A DNA stretch of 64,000 nt from Mesocentrotus franciscanus. Lineage: Eukaryota > Echinodermata > Echinoidea > Camarodonta > Strongylocentrotidae. Positions 35,901 to 48,500 of the stretch are shown here, one piece after another. Under the pieces are notes generated by a model. It was not told the DNA's origin, did not search any database, and saw only the letters and a program-made list of their open reading frames with translations. The translations under genes and the position numbers were made by a program. The stretch lies in the NCBI GenBank assembly GCA_037976565.1, contig CP137666.1, positions 60,467,413 through 60,531,412 of the forward strand, given 5' to 3'. The number at the start of each line of letters is the position of its first letter. Within the stretch, counting starts at the first letter, position 1.

Positions 35901-38355
35901 TAGTCTCATACACATACAATATGGTGGATTCATAATCCACAGCGCCGTCTCGCAACACCAGTGTTTAGTCGTTTTCACGTGATGCATCATGGGAAAAAGT
36001 TAACATCGTATAAGCTGTGGCTTCGTTATATACCCTATGAGATAAGGGGATTTAATTAGAATTTTCGGTGGGGAAGGTTTGAATAAAAAAAATGTCAGTG
36101 TTAATGACCCTTCTCACAATTTTTTTTTGTCATTTAGGCCACCCTTTGGTCAAAATGACCATTGTGGCTAGACTTTGTGGTCACCTTTGGTCAGGGATAC
36201 TTTTCCAATCGTTATCATCAGCAAGGGAGATTTGATGGGCCTACTGTATGTAAAAATGTGCCTTGATGCTAAAAAAAGAGATAAAGGTGACCCTATCAAC
36301 AACAATATGGTCATTTTGGTTACTCTTTGTCTAAAAATGACCATTTGCATTGATGTTTTGTCCAAAAAAATTAGGCCAAGTTTTCAGGCAGAATCAATTG
36401 ATGGGTGGGTTTTGACATCCAAATTCAATATAAAAATGTGTGCTGATATCAGAACAATCAATCTCATTGAATGAATTTACAAAGTTTGAACTGCTTTGGT
36501 CATTTCGATCAGTGTCTTGCATTTTGCTGCGCTTCACTGGTTGAAAGATGTCGACCCACAAGCTTAAAAAGTGGCCTGTAGCGGCTTGCCGGTGGGGCGC
36601 TGTCAATTGTGAATCCCCCCTATCATTACACAATGATAATTACTGTTCTATCTAGCAGTCTAAATATCTTAATCTTACCCCAACTGCAAGCTCAATAATA
36701 TTTGTTGAAAGACTCTTTCCATAGGAGAGTACAATCTTATCCCCAACTGATGATGCACTGGCCAAGAGTTGATGTGAAAATAATAGTGTGTCAAGGAACA
36801 TCATAGAGTATGCAATTAATACATTACTGCGGAGATGAGTTACATATATATATATATGGAATCATCCATTGTGATGTCTTACTAGAGGTGCTATTCAGAG
36901 TTTCAAATGATAATGATTTATTAGTGTCAGATTGAAAAACTTTGTCAACACTGACTAAAAAATTTACCCCCATTAAAAATCTCTGGCCTCCTATCTGCAC
37001 ATTATATGAACACTGTCAGGGTTTAAATTGAAGCGTGATCATTTATGATTTCAGTAAAGCTAGAATTGTACAAGCCCAGCAACCTTAAACATGCATTCAG
37101 TTTTTAATTCTTCACAAATCAAACATTAATGCTACATCTAAAATGATTATGTTGCTTGCTTCAGGGAGGTCGCTAGAAAGGGAAGGGGAATGCAGGGTGT
37201 GTGACATTCTGTTGTTCAATGTTTTCTGTCTAAAATTTAGAATCTTCCATGCTTGTCAGCAAATTGCAAAATTAATTGACCTTTTTAATGCCTGTAAGAA
37301 ACTTTGAACTTCTTAGAAATTTTTAATGTGACACCCTCCGATTCAAATTGATCTAGAAATATCTTTGAAAACCATTAAAAAATTTGGCAAGTCCAAGCTA
37401 TGTATTTCTGATACGTTACCAACGGCATCTATTATTCTTGCATATCTAATGATTGTTTCAATTTTGCAAACCCTGCAAGAGCTTTTGATGGGACAAATTT
37501 TCAAATAACATGATCAAGTCAATATATTTTTACAATATAATGAGCAAATACCTTGAACTTTAAGGCTGCGACGAGTACTCGAATACTCGCACTGTTGACA
37601 ACTACTCAAGTACGATTTCTTGCACTTGAATACTCGGACGCCATTTTTTGTTTGTTTTTGTTTTCCCCCTGTTCACCTGGCACTGTCCAGGCCGACGGTC
37701 ACCCGTACCCGAAGAGCACCGGCATGGTATCGTGAGTAAAAATGTTTACCAGCTCAATCATACACAGGGTGTCACTGTCAACTCACCACTCAGAAACTGG
37801 GACCAAATTTCGGATTTCTGTTTGGACTCGGAGGAAAATTTGTCTGTCATCTTTAGTTTTAAAAATATCATTGTAACTATTATTTGTGAAAAATTCAAAA
37901 GCACATATCGGCACCTTCAACTGCAACTCAAAGTAAAATCGCGTGGGTTTTCGGAGACAAACCTTCTTCCAATGTAGTATAGTGTTGGCAAAAGTTTTTT
38001 TTTTTTAAATTATTTAAAAAAAAAAAATTATAAAAAATTATAAAAAACATGGCATCCGAGTATTAGCGGGTAAGGCTGGGAGTGTACTCGATTACCTCAT
38101 TACACGCTTATGCACAGCCTTATTGGACTTGCCCACATATATCGCAAATTACATGTCAAGATTTAAGTCATACAAAAACATAAGTTAGATGATAACTGTT
38201 TAAAATTAATAAAGGATATTGTTCTGACTCCAGCAGAGGCTTGAGATGGGACCTGCATGCGGTGAGAACAGTTGCTGGGGAGTTGAGCTGGAGAGGTCCC
38301 AAATCTTGATGTCATCTCCACCAGATGCAAACTTTATTGGTCCCTCCTCCATCAT
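26560..38355 (-). CDS. NEDD1: NEDD1, gamma-tubulin ring complex targeting protein, complete
   Basis: Seen: 13 coding exons give about 677 residues, close to vertebrate NEDD1 (about 660). Exons: 38220-38355, 36679-36773, 35210-35326, 34475-34615, 33483-33712, 31439-31640, 30599-30812, 29914-30030, 29221-29417, 28820-29009, 27972-28194, 27285-27351 and 26560-26664 (stop TGA 26560-26562). Two adjacent in-frame ATGs (38355 or 38352) open the protein; FASGGDDIKIWD follows. WD40 repeats occupy exons 1-6, a low-complexity Ser/Pro-rich middle exons 7-10. The conserved C-terminal helix starts FQVDFIKNLIEESLDQFR and ends RYSVNEGLL, REENKRLKNKF. Family: the WD40 part targets centrosome and spindle and the C-terminal part binds gamma-tubulin complexes. 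Intron 1 is AT-AC with U12 signals, intron 5 is GC-AG, the rest GT-AG. An upstream out-of-frame ATG overlaps the start. Confidence 0.96.
31976..33389 (-). pseudogene. 5'-truncated L2/CR1-type LINE fragment (RT and C-terminus)
   Basis: Seen on the minus strand: RT sequence LDLSCAFDTVDHNILIDRL, SVPQGSVLGPHLFNVYTLPL and MYADDLQLYFSC at 32907-33389. A frame change near 32.95 kb and another near 32.63 kb precede the C-terminal block QNAAARLVTKS and NLHWLPIEQRIKYKILLLTY. The 3' end is GCGC-rich and closes with (TTA)n at 31976-31993. The usual GVPQGS is SVPQGS. Frameshifts make it non-functional. It lies in NEDD1 intron 5 in the gene's sense orientation. Confidence 0.88.
33714..33862 (+). repeat. 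(GGAT/GATG)n tetranucleotide array at the NEDD1 exon 5 acceptor
   Basis: About 150 bases of degenerate GGAT, GATG and GAAT units begin immediately next to the acceptor of NEDD1 exon 5. On the gene strand the units read ATCC/CATC and supply its pyrimidine-rich tract. Confidence 0.85.
34072..34194. mobile_element. 123 bp foldback MITE, copy 1 of a family (second at 60.4 kb)
   Basis: Left end GCCCTGTATCATAAAGAGTT and the reverse complement of the right end GCCCTGTATTATATAGAGCT pair as TIRs, with CCAGA on both sides (34067-34071 and 34195-34199). It contains GCGATTGA/TCAATCGC repeats inside. Non-autonomous, no frame. Confidence 0.75.
35853..35895 (-). other. Decayed partial copy of the NEDD1 exon 2 3' end plus donor
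   Basis: On the minus strand ATTGATCTTGCAGTAGGG followed by GTAAGAT mirrors the true end of exon 2 (ATTGAGCTTGCAGTTGGG then GTAAGAT), about 820 bp downstream of it. Upstream bases diverge and no acceptor is obvious, so it is a broken copy, though the donor site itself is well preserved. Confidence 0.65.
36774..38219 (-). other. U12-type AT-AC intron (NEDD1 intron 1)
   Basis: Donor ATATCCTTT is a perfect U12 5' splice site, the branch site TTCCTTGAC matches the U12 branch consensus, and an AC acceptor follows 17 bases after the branch A. Splicing there joins AGT CAG AAC A to AT CAA CTC TTG, giving SQNNQLLASASS, which aligns with vertebrate NEDD1. No GT-AG alternative keeps the frame. A hAT-type MITE sits inside the intron. 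Confidence 0.9.
37561..38122. mobile_element. 562 bp hAT-type MITE with 8 bp target duplication, in the U12 intron
   Basis: Ends TAAGGCTG(C) and CAGCCTTA; flanks TTGAACTT (37553-37560) and TTGGACTT (38123-38130) form an 8-base duplication with one mismatch, as expected for hAT. Subterminal GAGTACTCGA-like repeats sit inside both ends. The middle (about 37,760-37,960) is related to the middle of the element at 48,686-49,303. Confidence 0.8.
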
Positions 38356-38816
38356 AAGTCATCAGAAAGAACCACAGGGTACACCTTAAAGCTAATCTTG
38401 CGCTCTGGTATGGGAATCGTATGTCGAGAGAACATGGCAATAATTCATTCTGGATTGTTTATTCTTCAGTAGATCGATTATTTGAACCAGTACAATAAAA
38501 ACATACTGGTTGTCACAAAAACTTGCTGGAAATCATCTTCAAGTTCAATACAAACCACAACTCTCATTTGCACATAGTGACCTGTGTTAAGCACATGGTG
38601 TCGGGCCTATGCTTACCTTGATTCTTTCCTTATCATATCATTTATACTCAGCCCCTATACATTTTCTACCAAAATTGTTTGGCACTATTTGTAATCTTGA
38701 ACATTCAGTGTAATTTTTGTTGGATTCTGTGAGAATTTATTTTCTATCATCACTACAACCTGGCAATAGCATACTTGATTAAAATTCATCATTATAAAAC
38801 ATTTTAATCACATATA

Positions 38817-39547
38817 GAGTAGAGGAGGGAGTTTTTCGGCCGGCGGCAGTTTTCGGCCGGTCCGTTGGATGCACGGTAAAATCCCTTTAAAATACATTGC
38901 ATACTAGCATATCACATATCACACACATACAATAACATGCCAGAGTCACTGGAGAACCACATTTGCAAAGGAAAATGTATCCTTAAATATCACATTTTAG
39001 CAATCTAATCGGCGGTCCCGCTACCCGAATCTGAAAAATCGAATATCTTACGCGTGTCTGTAAGGAATATGGGTACCATAAAATGAGCTTATTTCAAGTA
39101 TTTTTCAGATTTAGAGCCTGATTTTTTTGAGTACCGCAAGCTTAAAAGTATCTCACCGCACGTATTCTATCACTGGAGTCGGATACTACAGCGCTGTATC
39201 TCTGTGTAGTTTAGATTCCAATTTCTGATCACCGCACCCGCAGGTGTAGTTTTCGGCCATGCGGGGGATTACGTGCTCTGGCCGCACGTGCTATAGATCA
39301 GCGGGTGAACGCACGGCGCGCGCTCCCTATTGACTTTGTACATGCAGCCGAAAACTGCCTCCGAAAAAGTGAACAAGGAAATGAATATTGCCATGGCAAT
39401 TCATGATTTTTTTTCTGGGATTCTTTTTCTTTTTAAATAATAATAGTATTGGCTTCATGATTTGAACAAAAAATGATAATAAATAGGAAGTAAAGAGTCC
39501 AAAAATAGGATTTTGCCTGAAGTGGCCGAAAACTCCCTCCTCTACTC
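38817..39547. mobile_element. 731 bp TIR element upstream of NEDD1
   Basis: TIRs GAGTAGAGGAGGGAGTTTT-(T)CGGCC at both ends (inverted) between TA dinucleotides at 38815-38816 and 39548-39549. The interior is relatively GC-rich with several CGGCC and GCACG words and has no transposase frame. It lies about 460 bp upstream of the NEDD1 start codon. Confidence 0.75.
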
Positions 39548-39614
39548 TAAATTAATAACAAAAAACATTTTACACAGTCATAGACATAATACAAAACACA
39601 CACACACTTGCTAA

Positions 39615-39960
39615 AAGAAGACAAAAGAAAGAAATAGGATTAGGAGGAAGAGGAAAAGAACAAGAAAGAGGAAGAGCAGGAGAATAAGATGAATAGGAGA
39701 AGAAAGAGGGGAGGAGAAGAAGAAGAAAAAATAGGATGAAGAAGAACTTAAGAAGAAGAAGGAGAAGGAGAAGAAGAAGATGGTGAAGAAGAAGATGGTG
39801 AAGAAGAAGAAGGAGAAGGAGAAGGAGAAGATGGTGAAGAAGAAGATGGTGAAGAAGAAGAAGGAGAAGGAGAAGGAGAAGAAGGAGAAGGAGAAGGAGA
39901 AGAAGGAGAAGGAGAAGAAAGAGGAGAAGGAAGAGAAGAAGAAAGAGGAGAAGAGAAGAA
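39615..39960 (+). repeat. GAA/GGA-rich purine tract
   Basis: Nearly pure purine on the plus strand with a repeated internal block (GAAGATGGTGAAGAAGAAG) occurring several times around 39775-39865. The long Lys/Glu and Ser/Pro frames through it are repeat artefacts. Confidence 0.92.
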
Positions 39961-41417
39961 CATTGAGTTACAGAAACAATAAAATGAGTAACAAAGTTAA
40001 AATAATTAACATGATGATAGCGCGGTGAAGTCTGAACTTCTGAATAGGGAACTTTTTACTTTTACCATTATTAGACTTTAGATCTACTCTGTACTACTGT
40101 AGACCTACTCAATATTAATTAGTCTACTGACGTCAGTACTGTTTACATTCAGACATAAGCTTCAAATACTAGGGACTAGGTTATGCTTTCAACAATGAGT
40201 AATTTACTATATGTAGGTGATATTCAACGTTAGTCAGAGAAACAGTAAAACAGCTTTTGTCTAATCCATTAACTTATCGGTCTAGACTAGATCTAAATTA
40301 GTATTTTTACTAGAATAGAGGCAGGGCACGACAACAATTGCAATGAGTGGGACTATATTGTGAGAAACGCACATATCCTCAATGGACATCTTCTAGATAG
40401 ATGTTCATTTGAATATTTTGCTGGGAAAATAATTGAAAAATAAACACCCAACAACATTATAAACATATTCCAATGTAAAATTTTATTTCAAATATAATTT
40501 TTTTTATTGGCACTTAGTACTTACATGTAATTTCGTCTGATTCTTATTTGAAATTAAAAAAAATTGCCGACCGATCTGAACTTTGCGCCAAATACGGTAT
40601 TGGCAATTTATAAATCAAAGGAAAAAAGTGAAAGCATCCGATTATGGAAGTTTAGCAGGAAAAAGAAAATACAAACGACAGAAAGAGTGAAATTTGAAGA
40701 AGGAAAAAAAAAAGGTTTATACATATGTATAATGGATAATATAAATAAAAGGAGAGATATGGAAATTACAAAAATGAGAAAAGATTACGGATGCTGGCCG
40801 GTGCATAAAAAAGATTTATATGCATGAAAATTTAGATTTAAAAATAAAAACTTAAGAAATCGGGTTATGGGTAAAACATAAATGAATATCACAAGGTTTT
40901 TAAAAGGCCGATATATACAGTATATCTGGGATATCCAGGCGTGACCTCCCCTACGTTAACAAGTTATAAACAAAAAGAAAACAAACACAACATTTAGGAT
41001 CAATGCATCTCATGCACTGTAAGTCATTGCCGACTCCAGGCAGGTAGATATATATATATATATATATATGTGTGTGATTTTGCAATTATGAAAAAGGAAG
41101 CATTAGAAATGTAATGACCCTTGAAATAACATTCCTGGAAATGATACAGCTGAATAGCTAAGCTGTAATAACTTTCTTATCAAGGGAGGAGCAATTGCCC
41201 CCATAAGATTATAATATTGGATCCCCCGCCCCCCCCCCCCTCCTCCAATGAAGATTGATCAATGTGCCTGCAGTATGTGTTAATTATCCTGACCTAATAA
41301 CAAGCTGATTACCACATCCTCATCAACTTGACTTCTTCAAATAACATCTGAAAACCTATCACTAATATTCTTCTTAATTTGTTTAATTAGAGACTATATA
41401 AGCGACAGCACTTTGTA

Positions 41418-41509
41418 GGTCTATACTCTGGAAAAGGAACTATATAAATCCAGTTTTAATGATGATTATTATTATTATCATTAATATTATCATTAATATT
41501 ATTATTATA

Positions 41510-41541
<32 letters not shown>

Positions 41542-41625
41542 TGTTATCATTATTATAGTTAGTATTATTCATCATTATTATTATTATTTTTGTTATCATA
41601 ATTATTATTATCGTTATTCTCCTGA
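41418..41625 (+). mobile_element. L2/SINE-type 3' tail followed by (ATT)n tract
   Basis: GGAACTATATAAATCCAG followed by a long ATT-rich run (41459-41625) has the tail layout of the L2/CR1-type insertion at 31976, here on the plus strand. No body of the element is recognisable. Confidence 0.5.
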
Positions 41626-42508
41626 GACCATAAGATTTCTCTTCTCTTCATAAGCTTTTCATTCATCAGAGGGGAAATTATGGCTCTTTTGTATTTCTTT
41701 GTTTTGAAATGCATTATTTAACACACACTACCATAGCAGTACCAACAAATTATTTGAGACATTATTTCACCAGGTTTTTTGATTTTTTAGATATCCCAAA
41801 CACCCTTTTCTGGATTGATAATTCGTCATCTACCCCGATATCATATTGTTGCCATTGTTATGTTTTCAAATGTAGCTTATATTCACAGCCCCCTTTCTCC
41901 TATATGACTACAGTCTTGAATACTAGATCCTATGAACTTGACTAGAACGTTTTTTTTTGTGGCAAGCGAAGAACGTTGGAGATTTAGTTTTCAGGCTCTT
42001 GGGACTAAATAGTCATGACGAGATGTTATTGTATTGGGGGCACTTGTACTTATCAAAACAACCGGAGAGCTCAACTGAAATTCGTTGTCTAAAATACAGA
42101 CCCTTTTTCATTGTTTACATATAGGGAATGATCATAATGTTTATAATTCTTTTAAATTAATTGCCCCTTACGTCCTCTCAAAATTACTATTTTAATGTAG
42201 TTCTAGAACATATGTTCATATTTTATTTTTTAGCAATCGAACTATGATTGCATTTTATATGATTTTATATTTTTATAGATCTAGATCTATATTAAACAAA
42301 TATTTAATTTTAATAGCATACTGAAATTCTAGAGGATATTTCAAATTCATATTTATATTCCGATTCTCCAAGATAAGGCTCTGAATAAGTACCTCCAACA
42401 TTTTGTTGTAGTACGTAGGGGCCTACTACCAAACACTACCAGACATGCCTGGTTCTTCATCCTCGATATTCTGTACATGTCTGCAAAATAGACTAATTCT
42501 TATATCCA

Positions 42509-42516
42509 TTACGTCA
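42509..42516. promoter_or_regulatory. CRE/ATF-like site upstream of TBC1D30
   Basis: TTACGTCA, 82 bp upstream of the TBC1D30 ATG, matches the ATF/CREB site TGACGTAA on the other strand. It is a short motif, so evidence is limited to sequence and position. Confidence 0.3.
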
Positions 42517-42597
42517 TCGCTTTGACCTAAAATCTTCATTCGTGATTCGTGATGACGCGACGTGAATGGCTGAAGCGACAATGAGCTAAACGACAAT

Positions 42598-45500
42598 ATG
42601 GAAGAACCGGATGATAATTCGGACTTGGACGATTTGTTTTTGCCATTTGCATTGTCCAGAGCATTACATAAACAAGGCATTCAGTCCTCTGGCAACCAAA
42701 TAGGCTTCGAAACAAGCGGGGAATATGTTGATATTGTGCTCGACGACGACAACTCGAGCGAGGCCGGAGATGTCCGCAGCAACAACGACCTCGGTCCGCT
42801 GGACGTGCTGTGCGAAGGTGGTGACCCGTCGTCTCTCTGCCCTTCTCCCTCGCCTCTGTCATCCGTTAACCCTTCCGACTCTCAGCCAGACTTGTCGGAC
42901 CTGAGGCGGGCCAATTCCTCTTGCCAACGTGCTAACATTCTAGATAAATTGGACAGCTTTGATAGCGTGGAAACGGATCAAGATGGCGGGGAATTACGCG
43001 ATAGGAAAGATTCCATTTTGGACGGCCTGTTGTGTGAGATTTACGACAGGTGCCATGCAAGCACAAGACCAAGTGTTGACAGTGATGGCTTCACAGAGTG
43101 TTCATCTGATGGAGCTTATCTTAGCAGTAAAGGAGACAGCTTTCAAGAGTCCTCGCGATTGCCGAGAGCCTTGTTAAATGCAAAATGTGAGGACGCTTTC
43201 TCTCCATTAATGCGTTTTAAAATAACAGAAGAAAGAAAAAGAAAAGTCAGAAAGAGAGAGAGAGAGAGAGAGAGTGCTTGAGATAAAAAGAAGAGCATTC
43301 ATTTAAAGATTGTCACCTAACAAGTAACATAAAAATTATTTCTCACATTTGTTGAACTTAATTTGCACTAGCTTACCTCATTTTGGTTTTAGTGAGACGG
43401 GAGAAGGAAGCTGGTTTTTATTTGTTATTTTGTTATGTTTTGTTTTGTTTCAGTCTTTTTATACTCCTGATAATTGTTTAATTTATTGATATTTCTCAAA
43501 AAAAGTATGTATGAAATTCATGCCTCTAGGCTCTATTATTATTTGAATTACTGACTTTACTGTCATAATCTTTATGTTATTCCCACTCATTTAGTTATGG
43601 TCATGAAAATTGAAATTAAATTTGCATGTAGTATCACAAAACACTAAAAATAGAGTTAATTTGATATAAAATCTGTTCAATTCTGCAGTCATTGTAGTAA
43701 GCTGTATATTTTGAATCATAATTTGATGAAAATAACTACAAAACACAATAATTACAACAAAATTTACTATGTTGTGTTTTTCAATTTCCAACGGGTTAAT
43801 ACGTTTTTAGCCTGTCATTTATTCAATCCTTGTTGGCCTTTGCATAACTTTGTTTGCTTTCTTCTCTGTTCATTCAGCCACCAATGAGCTCCTGGACATG
43901 GTAAGAGACCTTCAGCATGGCACAGCTGTCCTATCAGGAAGGCTCATCAAACAGCTGAAGCGGAGGGATCGCTACCTGGCCAAGAGACAGAAGAACCAGG
44001 ATGTCCTCACAGCCATGCTCCAAGCTGTTTCTCAGAAGAGAAGTAATGCAGTTCTTCATTGGATCATTTGACTTTTGTTTTGGCCACATTTTTGTTTTGC
44101 CACTGGCAGAAGGTTGTTAGCAGGCGCGCATGTCACAAATCAAATTTTGGATATCTTGTTCTGAGGTTTTGAATGCTCTATACATGTGATACCATTTATG
44201 ACATGTGACAGGGATTTCTCTCTCTATCAACTAATGAAAAAGAGAAAATGAATTTGAGTAGTTTCATATTAAATAAACACATAATTTTGAAGTTACAGAC
44301 ACTTTGATACTATCCAGTATCAACTTTGTGCTTAAAGATACCATGTCCCTTTTGCAGCCAACATCAAATTCTGTAGAACTTTGCAGGAATTATGAATATG
44401 TCATGTACATGTATGTCCTATCTGTGAAATTTAAATGTTAGCAGTGTCCTAATATTCAAATTATGCAAGGAAACCCGTTTACTTGCTAGACTTCACTGTC
44501 AGACACTATTGAGTGACTGACTGGCTTTTTTCATCTTTGGTAATAACATACATAAAATGAGCTGTAAAGGGTACATGAGCATTTGTCTAGCGTACATCAA
44601 TAACCCACTTCTTGTAATGGCCAAGATTAAACTGATTGAATCTTTGCGCAGCATAAAACGTACAACCATTCGGTACAATGGTCTGAAAAATCAGACTATT
44701 ACTTACTGGCTCTATAGCTCCTAAGTCGATTCGACAACTAATAGTCGTTATTTTCCCACTTAAAGACATTTTCAAGACCCTTTTTTTAAGGGAAGTTCTA
44801 AATTAGTATTGTCTTTCAAATGCCGTTGGAATTTAACCTTTTCAATTTTTTGGCCTGCAAATGGGACATAGTACATTTGTACCTTTAACACAATAGTGGG
44901 CGTCTGCTCTTTGCAGAATGGTGCAATGCGCCTACAGCCTTCTGCCAGATGCATGACAAATTGCTGTAGATTTTTAATTTTGTCAAGCATGTAGGAATGG
45001 GGTTGTAATTAGCTTTTAGGATAGGTTTGGCATAGCGTTTGTCCAGTGTTGAATTAAGATAGTATTTAGTATGGGATTGACCGCAGGGCGATTATTGCTG
45101 AAGTATGTGCTTTAGAACCCTTGATTCTTTAGATGCATGCCTCTCTGTCTTCTTAACCAGGAGCCATTGATAGGATATGTCATAGGGGTTATAACTTCTT
45201 ATAATCTCATTTAAATATATATGATTTTCCTTCCCTGCCATTTTTTTTACATGTACATATCATCAACTACTGTACATGAATCTTCCAGTTTCCTTATATG
45301 TTGCATTTTTGTTTTGTTGCTATTGAAGGCTATGAAATATCTTAACAAGGGACAAAACTTCTGAATTGTAACTTTCTTTGTTTCAGAATGTTATTATTCT
45401 TTGTTAAAACATTAATTTTCAAGAAATAATTTTGATTCTGATTTCTTTAAGGTTAAAAAAGGAGTTATGTGAAAGCAATACAGTGGAAAGAAGGCCCTAT

Positions 45501-48500
45501 GGTTATTATTCATATTCATATTCCATTTATTATATAAGATATATTCATGCACCTTTTATGAGTTGATGTAATGCATGTGTGTCATGTTGGTCTATATGAA
45601 TGTTACCTCGCAAATGTTTGAATTGTGAATTATACTAGAAGTCTTTTAATCTCTATTGGGATGCAATTCCCTTTCTCATGATAATATCCACTTTGTTATT
45701 GTTTAAATTGAATAAGAATCCATTCTTAAGATGTCATGTAATGGTAAAAGCAAAATTTGAATGTTAATGAAATGTAAACATTTTTACTTTCCTTCCTTGA
45801 TAACATGTTTTGGATACCTCTTAATACTTTGGCTTGATTTTTCTTGTAAAATGGCAATTGCCATGCCATGTTTTGTAATTCATTTTAGCAGTGTTTAGGT
45901 AAACAAGTTGCATTTTAAAAGGAGATGATTTTCTCTTCTTTTACTTTGTTTTAAAAACATATTTTATTGGCTATTCCAATTTTCTGTATACATTCTTGAT
46001 GGAAAAAAAAATCAAACAAATTTTAAAGCAAAATAACTGTTATAGATACAATTATAATATTGTGAATTTTGACAAGTTTACATTAACAGTGAAAATTGTG
46101 TCATGTACTATGTATGTATGTATTATAAGACAGTAGATGGCTTGAAATGTTGAAAGCATGTATAACCCTTTGCTTGATTCAGAACATTAACTCATATCTT
46201 GTCTATCCTCTGCCTTTGTCTTGTTTTAGGAGTGGATGCCCAGCTGAGGTTCAGCATTGAACCACTACCAGGGAAGAAGGCATTTAGACAGGTATGTCCT
46301 TTGTAGGAAAAGATTACATATTTTGAACAAAAGGGCCACTCCCATATATCACTGATAGCAATAACCAAACTGTGTTTATGTGGAAAAGGTATTAATGTTG
46401 CTTACATATTTGTGCCAGTAACTCATATGGAAAATTAAAATTCTTGCTTATAAGGGTGTTTAATTCCACAAATGGATAATAATTTTTTTTAAAGAGAAAA
46501 TAGAAGAAAAGAAGAAAAAAATGGATACTTGGTGCTATGGGACTGGCTCCTAAACCTCATAAAGATTATTGAAAAGCTAAGATACATTAACTCTCTACCA
46601 AAAGGTGAAAAAATAAAACAGTCTCCAACTGGTTAAATAGACAGTTTTTATTTTGATACAATCAGGAAAGGAACTGATGACTCTGTTAATGTTGATTTTG
46701 ATACAAACTCACTTTCATAAATCATGGTTTTGAGTCTAAATTCAGTCTCTTACCGGTAATCAAATATGGCTATATTATTGATAATTGTGTTGTACTTGTT
46801 TTATTCAGGCAATTAATTTGAGACACTTACTGAAAATTGTTGCTAGATTAACCAAACTACTTTTCCAGACTGTGTGACAATGAACATGTACATGAACACA
46901 AACATAGTGTCTAGTACTGTGAACCATAACTATCAAATTCCATATCCCTAAACAACGGGTTTACTCTCTCCTGATTCTTAGCAGTAAATGCATGTAAACA
47001 GTAACTGTACACCATAAAGCCGTATGAAGTTTATCTGATGAAAAACTACCTGTATATCTGTATCAGCTTTCAGACGGCTGCCAGTTCCTACTCTAAAATT
47101 TATGCTCAGATTTGTGCAAGCACTTTACATGTACACATCCTTGAACTAATCTGGATGTGTTTCAGCTAAACCCTAGTTGTGTATTATTCCTGTGTGTTTA
47201 TTTTATGCATGTAATTTGGACAGATGGTTTGCACAAGGTCAGAGATATTCAATTACGTGTACATACGTATCTTTCTTAGAAGGACATAAATAAACGGGAT
47301 TGTTGTTTTTGTTATTGTTTTTCTTTAGCTGACGTGATATCACAGGGTTAATTCATTTTTATAGGTAAAATTGAGATTGTAATCACAATTCTATTTTCAG
47401 ATCATGTAACAGTAGGTCAGCTTGAATTGTATCTTGTTAATTTAATGGCATGTGCATTAAGTGCTTTTTTGTGGGAGGGGATCGGAGTGAAATTATGGGG
47501 GCCCATAGTTTTGTGGCACCCTGAGCAGTGCATTACTGTCTCAGTGAAGTGCATTTTTCAACCAGTATTGATGGGTATGTATGTGAAGTCTGGTCTTGTA
47601 TAGTCTTTATTATTAAAAGGGTTGAAATGGAGATCACAGTTCATTTATGTAGTTTTGCTTAGATAAATCTTTTTGACAGAAATTATCAATTTGCCTTCAA
47701 TGAAAGGAATTGAGGCTCATATGGAAATAATGTATCTTTTCATACATATATATTTTGCTGCATGGTGCCTTTAAAGATTCATTCTCTAAGGCATATACAT
47801 GTATTATGGTTGTGTATTAAATAATAAATAAATAGTAAAAGAAAAGGATGTGATTAAAGCACACTTAAATGTTTCTATTTATTATGAAAGAACAACATTA
47901 CACAAAAACAAAACCAATGCTTAGTTTTTCAGTTTCTTATAACTTTAACCTGGACCCTTCACTGTAACCCAGCCCTAAACCTAACCCAATCACATTCTTC
48001 TACACTTAAGATTTTAATTTATTTATTTATTTTTTTTTCAATTTCATTAGCATCGGTCCGGTCTAAATCATCTAAATTTAGACTTCGGTAAGGGTAATCA
48101 TGTTTGGTCCAGGATTGAAGTTATGCAGAAATATTCAGTATTTCTATCTTCTTCTTTTTTCCCCATTGCTGTTTTGTACAAATTGTTGTTTTTGTGTAAG
48201 AAGGGTTTACTAAGAAAAAAATGGTTACAATTTTTGGTTCTTCTGTTGTGCAGTGGTACGATGCCTTGAGAGCAGGGGCCCGTCTTCCATTTGGACTGCC
48301 CCAGGAGTTACGTAAGGCCGTCTGGCTAAGCCTAGCAGACAAACACATCAAGCATCTCAAATTGGATTGGGAGAAGACGGTTAAGGTGGCCTTCAATGAC
48401 CACTCCAATCCAGATGATGACAAACTGGGAGTGCAGATTGTGAAGGTAAGATAAGCATTTAAGATTTGGTGGGCTTTTTTAAAGATTCCATAAGTATTGC

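Larger units (their letters stand above)
38356..42597. other. Divergent intergenic region between NEDD1 and TBC1D30
   Basis: About 4.2 kb separates the two start codons on opposite strands. It contains the 731 bp TIR element, a purine-rich tract, (TA)n at about 41048-41072, an (ATT)n tract and otherwise AT-rich DNA with no recognisable exon. Both promoters should lie here, but neither core promoter could be pinned down. Confidence 0.6.

Noticed and set aside
36110..36370. Repeated TGGTCA / AATGACCA words as a nuclear-receptor site cluster
   Set aside because: The words are short and irregularly spaced in low-complexity DNA within a NEDD1 intron; no consistent half-site spacing was found.
39748..40028. 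Ser/Pro-rich and Lys/Glu-rich frames
   Set aside because: They arise from the GAA/GGA repeat; composition alone explains the openness.
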